DNA of 7,050 nt, from positions 1 to 7,050 of the forward strand of contig CAAFXL010000247.1 of assembly GCA_900767005.1 (NCBI GenBank), in the 5' to 3' direction. The notes under the pieces were generated by a model. That model was not told where the DNA came from. It saw only the letters and a list, made by a program, of their open reading frames with translations, and searched no databases. Position numbers and translations under genes: made by a program. Source of the DNA: an uncultured Ruminobacter sp. Lineage in GTDB: Bacteria; Pseudomonadota; Gammaproteobacteria; Enterobacterales; Succinivibrionaceae. Shown here one piece after another: positions 1 to 5,528 of the stretch. Each line of letters opens with the position of its first letter. Position 1 is the first letter of the stretch.

Positions 1-2
1 AG

Positions 3-89
3 CTCTCCAATGGCATTTATAAATCTTTTGAAAAAGCAATAAATGGCACATTTGAATTCATTTCAAATTTGTTTGGAACAGAAGTTTAA
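3..89 (+). CDS. C-terminal tail of an unidentified upstream gene (partial)
   Basis: One frame is open from the window edge to a TAA at 87-89 and gives 28 residues ending NLFGTEV. The other two + frames stop at about 20 and 40. The composition, with amphipathic Phe, Ile, Lys and Glu residues, looks like a real protein end, and it is followed by a terminator-like hairpin at 126-153. The tail is too short to assign to a family, so I name no function. It could also be chance reading in AT-rich spacer. Confidence 0.45.
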   Translation, partial: LSNGIYKSFEKAINGTFEFISNLFGTEV

Positions 90-125
90 AAATCAAGAAA
101 TATATTTTTAAAGAGCAAATAAGGT

Positions 126-153
126 GCTAGACCTTACGGTATCTAACTTTTTT
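126..153 (+). terminator. Weak intrinsic terminator for the upstream gene
   Basis: TAG-ACC (128-133) pairs with GGT and CTA (138-140, 143-145) around a TTAC loop, with a two-base bulge at 141-142, and an outer G126-C147 pair is possible. Six T residues follow directly (148-153). An overlapping alternative hairpin, AAGGT (121-125) with ACCTT (131-135), cannot form at the same time. The stem is short and imperfect, so termination would be modest. It lies about 35 bases after the upstream stop codon. Confidence 0.4.
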
Positions 154-304
154 ACTTATTTCGAAGTGCAAAAGTAGAGATCCTAAAAAACTAAAAAATT
201 ACAGTTTCAAAAAATTTAAAAGAGCAAATTTTTAGATTTATTGACTTTCCATTTTCATAAAAATTCTAATCTTGTAGAAATTACCATATCTTTTATGATT
301 AATA
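154..304. other. AT-rich spacer upstream of the leu promoter
   Basis: No credible ORF or RNA gene is visible. The stretch is rich in A- and T-tracts and holds one copy of an 11-base direct repeat, AAAGAGCAAAT (219-229); the other copy is at 110-120. A second, weaker promoter-like pair, TTGACT (241-246) and TCTAAT (265-270) with an 18-base spacer, could add a transcript start upstream of the main leu promoter. Curved A-tract DNA or regulator sites here are possible, but I recognise no specific operator. Confidence 0.4.
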
Positions 305-333
305 TTGATTAGTTAAGCTAAAATTGATATACT
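305..333 (+). promoter_or_regulatory. Probable sigma70-type promoter of the leu operon
   Basis: TTGATT (305-310) and TATACT (328-333) are separated by exactly 17 bases and each matches the consensus hexamer at five or four positions. A start near 340 would give a short untranslated lead of about 27 bases before the leader-peptide ATG at 367. That is the arrangement expected of an attenuated amino-acid operon. Other weaker promoter-like pairs lie upstream, so this choice is inferred from spacing and position. Confidence 0.6.
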
Positions 334-366
334 TATCTCATATTTAAATAAAAGGTTTTTAATTAG

Positions 367-426
367 ATGTTGTCAATTAATTTAGTCTTATCTCTGCTCT
401 TACGTTCACTACTATCTCTCGGATAG
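367..426 (+). CDS. leuL: leu operon leader peptide
   Basis: The ORF encodes 19 residues, MLSINLVLSLLLRSLLSLG, and nine of them are leucine, including a run of three and a pair. An in-frame TAG (364-366) sits directly before the ATG, so this is the first possible start on this frame. A purine-rich AAAGG (351-355) lies 11 bases upstream as a somewhat distant ribosome binding site. The peptide has no expected function as a product; its translation senses charged leucyl-tRNA. Its Leu codons are mixed (TTA, TTG, CTA, CTC, CTG). The last ones (409-420) lie in the leader hairpin and the stop codon is in its 3' arm. The sequence is unlike E. coli LeuL, as is usual for leader peptides. The identification rests on composition, position ahead of leuA and the downstream alternative RNA structures. 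Confidence 0.87.
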   Translation: MLSINLVLSLLLRSLLSLG

Positions 427-431
427 TCGTA
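401..431 (+). promoter_or_regulatory. Leader (pause, 1:2) hairpin of the leu attenuator
   Basis: ACTATC (411-416) pairs perfectly with GATAGT (422-427) around the five-base loop TCTCG. TACG (401-404) can pair with CGTA (428-431) to extend the stem across a bulge. The hairpin covers the last Leu codons and the leuL stop, and its extension takes up bases 429-431, which the antiterminator also needs. This is the competition expected between segments 1 and 2 of an attenuator. A ribosome stalled in the Leu codons would prevent it. Confidence 0.6.
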
Positions 432-496
432 CGGGTTGTTAATTGCTAAAAAGAACTAATTTTATAAAACTTTAAAACAATTTATTAGACCCGTGC
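429..496 (+). promoter_or_regulatory. Antiterminator (2:3) pairing of the leu attenuator
   Basis: Bases 429-437 (GTACGGGTT) pair with 488-496 (GACCCGTGC) over nine positions, two of them G-U. AATTG (441-445) can pair with CAATT (478-482) as an inner helix. The 3' strand is the same sequence that forms the 5' arm of the terminator, so the two structures exclude each other. Formation is predicted when a ribosome stalls on the leuL Leu codons, allowing read-through into leuA. Confidence 0.7.
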
Positions 497-514
497 AAAA
501 TGCGCGGGTTTTTT
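489..514 (+). terminator. Intrinsic terminator (attenuator) before leuA
   Basis: ACCCGTGC (489-496) pairs with GCGCGGGT (502-509) over eight positions, one of them G-U, around the loop AAAAT. The run TTTTTT at 509-514 follows with no gap. This is a canonical rho-independent terminator lying 62 bases after the leuL stop and 49 bases before the leuA start. With no leu gene yet transcribed, its role must be premature termination when leucine is plentiful. Alternative pairing with 429-437 makes it conditional. Confidence 0.9.
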
Positions 515-563
515 CATAATATGGCGATCATTTGCACTAATTAACCTCACAGAAGGAGTTTAT

Positions 564-2165
564 ATGTCAGATCAGGTTTTGATATTTGATACTAGTTTAC
601 GAGATGGAGAACAGGCTTTAGCTGCTAGCTTATCTGCAAAGGAAAAATTGCAAATCGCTTTAACACTGGAACAACTTGGGGTTGATATAATGGAAGTAGG
701 TTTTCCTATTTCCTCATCTGGTGACTTTGATTCAGTTAAACAAATCGCAGGCGTTATTAAAAATAGTACGGTTTGTGGTCTTGCTCGTGTACTTGAAAAA
801 GATATTGATGCAGCTTACGAAGCTTTAAAAGATGCTGAGAGATATCGTATTCACTGCTTTATTGCAACTAGTGATGTTCACGTAAAAGATAAACTTCATA
901 AAGATTTTGATAGCATTGTTGAAATGGCGGTTCGCGGCATTAAATACGCAAGAAATAAAGCAGCTGATGTCGAATTTTCTTGTGAAGATGCTGGTAGAAC
1001 TCCAATTGATCATCTATGCCGCATTGTTGAAGCTGCAATTGATGCGGGTGCTCAAACCATCAATATTCCTGATACTGTAGGTTACACCCTACCTTCAGAA
1101 TTTGGTGGCATTATTGCAAATCTATTTAATCGCGTACCAAATATTGATAAAGCTCGTATCAGTGTGCATTGTCATAATGACCTTGGTATGGCTACAGCTA
1201 ACTCATTATCAGCTGTATTAAATGGGGCACGCCAAATTGAATGTACCGTAAATGGTATTGGTGAAAGAGCTGGTAACTGCTCATTAGAAGAAGTTGTAAT
1301 GGCAATGAAGACTCGTTCTTCTTATATGAATGTATATACTAATATTAATCATAAAGAAATTGCCCACGCTTCCCAAATCGTAAGTCAGATTTGTAATATG
1401 CCAGTTCCTGCTAATAAGGCAATTGTTGGTTCTAACGCCTTCTCTCATAGTTCTGGTATCCACCAAGATGGAGTATTAAAGAATAAGGATACTTATGAAA
1501 TTATTACTCCAGAAAGTGTAGGCTTTAATAATAATAACCTAAACTTAACTGCAAGATCAGGAAGACACGTAATTGCTCATAGACTTTCATTATTAGGTTA
1601 TAAGGAAGATTCATATAACTTAGATGAAATCTATAAGAAGTTTAAGGAACTAGCTGACTTAAAGGGTCAAGTATTTGATTATGACCTAGAAGCTTTACTA
1701 TTCTTTAGTAAGATTCAAGATGAACCAGTACAATTTAAACTTCAATATTTATCAGTAATTAGTGGTGGCGTTAATATTATGCCGACTGCTAGTATGAAGA
1801 TGAGTATTGGTGAGAAAATTGTTTCTGATGCAGCAACCGGAAATGGTCCAGTTGATGCTGTTTACCAATGTATCTACCGTTTAACTGGCTATAATGATGA
1901 TATCAAACTTGTAAAATATGATATCAAGAGTAAAGGTCAGGGGAAAGATGCTTTAGGTCAAGTTGATATTATCGTAGATTATAAGGGTAAGATTTTCCAC
2001 GGCATGGGATTATCAACTGATATTATTCAGTCATCAGCTCTTGCGATGATTCATGCATGCAATTCAATTTATCGTTCAAATTTAATTGCCGAAGAAAAGA
2101 AGAAGAACCCTGATCACCACGAATTTATCGATAGTAACGATAAGCATATTTGCAATAAACCATAA
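564..2165 (+). CDS. leuA: 2-isopropylmalate synthase
   Basis: First committed enzyme of leucine synthesis: it condenses acetyl-CoA with 2-ketoisovalerate to give 2-isopropylmalate in the cytoplasm. The 533-residue protein has the TIM-barrel family motif SLRDGEQA (residues 11-18, with Asp14), the metal ligands of HCHND (His202, His204) and GERAGN (Asn238), and the SHSSGIHQDG segment at 294-303. A C-terminal LeuA dimer or allosteric domain (about 388-505) includes GNGPVDA at 426-432, the region that binds feedback leucine in this family. Length and sequence resemble the E. coli enzyme (523 residues). The extra residues are a charged tail after about 508. The start is well supported by AGAAGGAG (551-558), five bases before the ATG. 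It is the first structural gene after the attenuator. An Asn run at 322-325 is a small local oddity. Confidence in function is very high. Confidence 0.98.
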   Translation: MSDQVLIFDTSLRDGEQALAASLSAKEKLQIALTLEQLGVDIMEVGFPISSSGDFDSVKQIAGVIKNSTVCGLARVLEKDIDAAYEALKDAERYRIHCFIATSDVHVKDKLHKDFDSIVEMAVRGIKYARNKAADVEFSCEDAGRTPIDHLCRIVEAAIDAGAQTINIPDTVGYTLPSEFGGIIANLFNRVPNIDKARISVHCHNDLGMATANSLSAVLNGARQIECTVNGIGERAGNCSLEEVVMAMKTRSSYMNVYTNINHKEIAHASQIVSQICNMPVPANKAIVGSNAFSHSSGIHQDGVLKNKDTYEIITPESVGFNNNNLNLTARSGRHVIAHRLSLLGYKEDSYNLDEIYKKFKELADLKGQVFDYDLEALLFFSKIQDEPVQFKLQYLSVISGGVNIMPTASMKMSIGEKIVSDAATGNGPVDAVYQCIYRLTGYNDDIKLVKYDIKSKGQGKDALGQVDIIVDYKGKIFHGMGLSTDIIQSSALAMIHACNSIYRSNLIAEEKKKNPDHHEFIDSNDKHICNKP

Positions 2166-2173
2166 AAATATCT

Positions 2174-2205
2174 AATTAGGACTTAAAAATTTTTAAGTCC
2201 TAATT
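2174..2205. repeat. Perfect 32-bp palindrome between leuA and leuB
   Basis: The half-site AATTAGGACTTAAAAA (2174-2189) is followed without spacer by its exact reverse complement (2190-2205), and TT follows to make a short T run (2204-2207). As RNA it folds into a long hairpin starting nine bases after the leuA stop. The stem has only three G-C pairs and the T run is short. It may be a partial terminator, an RNA processing or stability element, or a binding site for a dimeric regulator. Confidence 0.75.
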
Positions 2206-2229
2206 TTAATCAAAAGTTAAAAAAAATAA

Positions 2230-2247
2230 TAAATCATTTATGATTTA
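2230..2247. repeat. Small inverted repeat upstream of leuB
   Basis: TAAATCA (2230-2236) and TGATTTA (2241-2247) form a seven-pair hairpin with a TTTA loop, 22 bases before the leuB ribosome binding site. It contains only one G-C pair and could arise by chance in this AT-rich gap. TATGAT (2239-2244) inside it resembles a -10 element but has no good -35 partner. Confidence 0.35.
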
Positions 2248-2283
2248 AAGATTAATTTATTCATCCTTAGGAGTTTTAAGTAA

Positions 2284-3384
2284 ATGAGTCAAACTTATAA
2301 TATTGCAGTTTTACCAGGTGATGGTATTGGTCCAGAAGTAATGGAACAAGCAATCAAAGTTTTAAATGCAGTTAGCTCAAAATTTAACGTTAATTTTAAT
2401 TACAACCATTGCCTAATCGGTGGTGCTGCAATTGATGCTAAAGGTTGCCCACTACCAGAAGAAACTCTAAAGGCTTGTGAAAACGCTGATGCAATTTTAT
2501 TTGGTTCAGTTGGTGGTCCAAAGTGGGATAACCTTCCACCAGATAACCGTCCAGAACGTGGTGCATTATTACCATTACGTAAGCACTTTAAACTATTCTG
2601 TAACTTAAGACCTGCTCAAATTCACGATGGTTTAAATACCCTATCACCATTAAGAAGTGATATTTCAGAAAAAGGTTTTAACATGGTTTGCGTTCGAGAA
2701 TTAACTGGTGGTATCTATTTTGGTCAGCCAAAGGGACGTGAAACTAAAGATGGTGATGAATTTGCTTATGATACTGAAATTTATCATCGTTATGAAATTG
2801 AACGTATTGCTAAGATTGCATTTGAAAGTGCTAGATTACGTAATAAGAAAGTAACTTCTGTAGATAAATCAAACGTTTTACAAAGTTCAATTTTATGGCG
2901 TCAAGTAGTAACTGAAGTTTCAAAGAACTATCCAGATGTTACTTTAAACCATATCTATATTGATAACGCTACTATGCAGCTTGTAAAAGATCCATCTCAA
3001 TTTGATATTCTATTATGTAACAATATCTTTGGTGATATTCTTTCTGATGAATGTGCAATGATTACAGGTTCCATGGGTATGCTTCCAAGTGCAAGCTTAA
3101 ATGAAGCAGGCTTTGGTTTATATGAACCAGCTGGTGGTTCTGCTCCTGATATCGCAGGCAAAAACATTGCAAACCCTGTAGCTCAAATTTTATCAGCTGC
3201 ATTAATGCTTAGATATAGCTTCAAACTTGAAGATGCAGCAAAGGCAATCGAAAAAGCAGTTTCTTTAGTACTAGCTGACGGTTACCTAACTGGAGATCTA
3301 ATGGCAAGTGGTACTGCAAAGCATGAAGTGCAGTCTACAAGTGCTATGGGTGATTTAATAGCAAACAAAATTAAGGAATTATAA
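2284..3384 (+). CDS. leuB: 3-isopropylmalate dehydrogenase
   Basis: Cytoplasmic NAD-dependent oxidative decarboxylase that converts 3-isopropylmalate through 2-isopropyl-3-oxosuccinate to 2-ketoisocaproate. The 366-residue protein begins with the family's GDGIGPEV (12-19). It keeps substrate arginines at Arg99, Arg109 and Arg138, the catalytic pair Tyr145 and Lys195 (DKSNV), and metal ligands Asp227, Asp251 and Asp255. The isocitrate/isopropylmalate dehydrogenase signature spans 247-270 (NIFGD...GSMGMLPSA), and the NAD-binding GSAPDIAGKNIANP is at 285-298. These positions coincide with the E. coli enzyme as I recall it, and the length is typical. The start has AGGAG (2269-2273) ten bases upstream. 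The 118-base gap from leuA is unusually wide for this operon and holds the palindrome, so leuBCD may be expressed at a different level from leuA. The stop is one base from leuC. Confidence 0.98.
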   Translation: MSQTYNIAVLPGDGIGPEVMEQAIKVLNAVSSKFNVNFNYNHCLIGGAAIDAKGCPLPEETLKACENADAILFGSVGGPKWDNLPPDNRPERGALLPLRKHFKLFCNLRPAQIHDGLNTLSPLRSDISEKGFNMVCVRELTGGIYFGQPKGRETKDGDEFAYDTEIYHRYEIERIAKIAFESARLRNKKVTSVDKSNVLQSSILWRQVVTEVSKNYPDVTLNHIYIDNATMQLVKDPSQFDILLCNNIFGDILSDECAMITGSMGMLPSASLNEAGFGLYEPAGGSAPDIAGKNIANPVAQILSAALMLRYSFKLEDAAKAIEKAVSLVLADGYLTGDLMASGTAKHEVQSTSAMGDLIANKIKEL

Positions 3385-3385
3385 T

Positions 3386-4783
3386 ATGGGTAAAACCTTA
3401 TATGATAAGGTATACGATGCTCACATCGTATGTGCTAATGAAGGCGAAACTCCAATTTTATACATTGATCGCCACCTATTACATGAAGTAACTAGTCCTC
3501 AAGCTTTTGCGGGACTTGAAGTTGCAAACCGCGAGGTTCGTCGTCCAAATCGTACTTGGGCAACCATGGATCATAATGTTTCTACATTATCATCTGATAT
3601 CAATGCTTGCGGTGAACTTGGTCGTATCCAGATGCAGACCCTTATTGATAATTGTAAAAAATTTGGGGTGCCTTTATATGGATTAGGTCACAAGTGGCAG
3701 GGTATTGTACACGTAATTGGGCCACAGATTGGGGTAACAATCCCAGGAGCTACCTTAGTTTGCGGTGACTCTCATACTGCAACTCATGGAGCTTTTGGTG
3801 CTTTAGCGTTTGGTATTGGTACTAGTGAGGTAGAACATGTACTAGCAACTCAAACTATTAAGCAAGCACGCCTTAAGAACATGAAGATTGAAGTTAATGG
3901 TGTATTACCTGAAGGCTTAAGTGCAAAGGATATAATCCTTGCTATTTGTACTAAACTTGGTACTGCAGGTGGTACAGGTTACGCAGTAGAATTTACTGGT
4001 TCTGCAATCAAAGCTCTAAGCATGGAAGGAAGAATGACTCTTTCTAACATGGCAATTGAAATGGGTGCTAAGGTTGGTATGATTGCTCCTGATGAAGTAA
4101 CCTTTAACTACTTAAAAGATAGACCTTTTGCTCCTAAGGGTAAACTTTGGGATGAAGCAGTAGAATATTGGAAGACTTTAAAGAGTGATGATGATGCTAA
4201 ATTTGATGCAGTTGTTACCTTAAATGCTTCTGAATTAAAGCCAATGGTTACTTGGGGCACAAACCCTGGTCAAGGCATGTTTATCACTGATTTAATTCCA
4301 GCTCCTTCAGATTTTACTGATGAAATTGAAAAAGCATCATGTGAAAAAGCACTTGCTTACATGGACTTAAAGCCTCACACCAAGATTACTGATGTTGCAA
4401 TTGATAAAGTATTTATCGGTTCATGCACCAATGGTCGTATTGAAGATATGAGAGCAGCTGCAGCTGTAATTAAGGGTAGAAAAGTTGCTAAAACTGTAAC
4501 TGCAATCGTAGTTCCAGGTTCTCAAGAAGTTAAAGAAATTGCTGAAAAGGAAGGACTTGATAAGATTTTCTTAGAAGCAGGCTTTGAATGGAGACTTCCA
4601 GGTTGCTCAATGTGCTTAGCCATGAATAGCGATAAGGTTCCACAAGGCGAACGTTGTGCTTCAACTTCAAACCGCAACTTTGAAGGTAGACAAGGCCGTG
4701 GTTCAAGAACCCACCTAGTAAGCCCTGCAATGGCAGCTGCCGCTGCAATTGCTGGTCACTTAGTAGATATTAGAGAATTTTAG
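3386..4783 (+). CDS. leuC: 3-isopropylmalate dehydratase (isopropylmalate isomerase), large subunit
   Basis: Aconitase-family large subunit. With LeuD it interconverts 2- and 3-isopropylmalate through dehydration and rehydration, using a [4Fe-4S] cluster. The 465-residue protein has the three cluster cysteines Cys347 (GSCTNGR), Cys407 and Cys410 (GCSMC), at the same positions as in E. coli. Other conserved blocks are TMDHNVST (60-67), GDSHTATHGAFGALAFGIGTSE (127-148) and CASTSNRNFEGRQGRG (424-439). Length is normal for the enterobacterial type (466 in E. coli). The ATG lies one base after the leuB stop, and its ribosome binding site TAAGGAA (3372-3378) is inside the end of leuB, so translational coupling is likely. 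No key residue is missing. Confidence 0.98.
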   Translation: MGKTLYDKVYDAHIVCANEGETPILYIDRHLLHEVTSPQAFAGLEVANREVRRPNRTWATMDHNVSTLSSDINACGELGRIQMQTLIDNCKKFGVPLYGLGHKWQGIVHVIGPQIGVTIPGATLVCGDSHTATHGAFGALAFGIGTSEVEHVLATQTIKQARLKNMKIEVNGVLPEGLSAKDIILAICTKLGTAGGTGYAVEFTGSAIKALSMEGRMTLSNMAIEMGAKVGMIAPDEVTFNYLKDRPFAPKGKLWDEAVEYWKTLKSDDDAKFDAVVTLNASELKPMVTWGTNPGQGMFITDLIPAPSDFTDEIEKASCEKALAYMDLKPHTKITDVAIDKVFIGSCTNGRIEDMRAAAAVIKGRKVAKTVTAIVVPGSQEVKEIAEKEGLDKIFLEAGFEWRLPGCSMCLAMNSDKVPQGERCASTSNRNFEGRQGRGSRTHLVSPAMAAAAAIAGHLVDIREF

Positions 4784-4791
4784 GAGTTATC

Positions 4792-5391
4792 ATGCAGAAA
4801 TTTACATGTCATGAAGGTCTAGCCGTACCATTAGATGCTGCTAATGTTGATACCGACCAGATTATTCCAAAACAATTCTTACAAGCAGTTTCACGCTTAG
4901 GATTTGGTAAACATTTATTTAATGACTGGCGTTATTTAGATGAAGCAGGTACTATCCCAAATCCTGACTTTATCCTAAACTGGCCAAGATTCCAAGGAGC
5001 AAGTATTTTAGTTGCTCGTGAAAACTTTGGTAATGGTTCAAGCCGTGAACACGCTCCATGGGCACTTGCTGACTATGGTTTTAAAGCCATTATTGCTTCA
5101 AGCTTTGCTGATATTTTCTATAATAACTCATTAAATAATGGTTTATTATTAGTTAAATTAACCGAAGAAGAAGTTGATAGTCTTCATAAAGAAATCAATG
5201 CTCATGAAGGTCAAAAGATCACTGTTGATCTTGAGAACATGTTAGTTAAGTGTAATAACTTAACTTTTAAGTTTGAGCTTGATCCATTTAGACGTTATTG
5301 CTTATTAAATGGTTTAGATAATATTGGTCTTACTCTTCAACATGAAGAAGATATCAATAAATATGAACAAAAGCTTAAAGCTTGGATTTAA
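4792..5391 (+). CDS. leuD: 3-isopropylmalate dehydratase (isopropylmalate isomerase), small subunit
   Basis: Swivelling small subunit that pairs with LeuC to form the active isomerase. The 199-residue protein shows the family blocks NVDTDQIIPKQFL (18-30), the substrate-contacting NFGNGSSREHAPWAL (78-92), SFADIFYNNSLNNGLL (104-119) and FELDPFRRYCLLNGLDNIGLTL (161-182). Length matches the E. coli protein (201). The ribosome binding site AGGAG (4782-4786) overlaps the leuC stop codon and lies five bases before the ATG, so translation is probably coupled to leuC. The last codon and stop (ATT TAA) are the first copy of a tandem ATTTA repeat, but extra or missing copies downstream would not change the protein. 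It is the last gene of the operon. Confidence 0.98.
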   Translation: MQKFTCHEGLAVPLDAANVDTDQIIPKQFLQAVSRLGFGKHLFNDWRYLDEAGTIPNPDFILNWPRFQGASILVARENFGNGSSREHAPWALADYGFKAIIASSFADIFYNNSLNNGLLLVKLTEEEVDSLHKEINAHEGQKITVDLENMLVKCNNLTFKFELDPFRRYCLLNGLDNIGLTLQHEEDINKYEQKLKAWI

Positions 5392-5462
5392 TTTAATTTA
5401 ATTTAATTTATTGATTGTAACTTAATTTAATTAAGTAATTTATTAAATTAAGTAATTTAATT
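5386..5462. repeat. Tandem ATTTA repeats and related AT-only repeats after leuD
   Basis: Five perfect tandem copies of ATTTA run from 5386 to 5410, the first spanning the leuD stop. After a short break come a 15-base palindrome (CTTAATT-T-AATTAAG, 5421-5435) and two copies of AATTAAGTAATTTA at 5429-5442 and 5446-5459, 17 bases apart. The block is nearly free of G and C and looks like the product of replication slippage. Confidence 0.8.
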
Positions 5463-5476
5463 AAATAATAAAACTA

Positions 5477-5503
5477 AGGGGGAATTTTTAATTCCCCCTC
5501 TTT
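5477..5503. terminator. Bidirectional intrinsic terminator between leuD and the lipoprotein gene
   Basis: AGGGGGAATT (5477-5486) pairs perfectly with AATTCCCCCT (5490-5499) around the loop TTT, giving ten pairs including five consecutive G-C. On the + strand CTTTATTTT follows; on the - strand the hairpin is followed by TAGTTTTATTATTT. The genes on either side converge on it, leuD from the left and the lipoprotein gene from the right, so it can end both transcripts. The T run is interrupted on both sides, but the stem is strong. Confidence 0.85.
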
Positions 5504-5528
5504 ATTTTAATTTGTTTTTAATTAAAGC

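Noticed and set aside
324..350. TTGATA (324-329) with TAAATA (345-350) as the leu promoter
   Set aside because: The spacer is only 15 bases and the start would fall on the leuL ribosome binding site; the pair at 305-333 has ideal 17-base spacing.
521..544. Seven-codon ORF (ATG at 521, stop at 542) between the attenuator and leuA
   Set aside because: It has no ribosome binding site, starts just after the terminator T run, is out of frame with leuA and contains no Leu codon, so it is most likely chance.
825..1466. Open - strand frames inside leuA (825-1013 and 1284-1466)
   Set aside because: They lie wholly within a well-conserved leuA, show no ribosome binding site or recognisable protein pattern, and are explained as antisense shadows.
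1522..1545. Asn run (residues 322-325) in LeuA as a possible repeat or frameshift
   Set aside because: The frame is intact and the flanking motifs align with the family on both sides, so it is ordinary divergence with AT bias.
4530..4748. Open - strand frame inside leuC
   Set aside because: It is antisense to the conserved Fe-S cysteine region of leuC and has no independent support.
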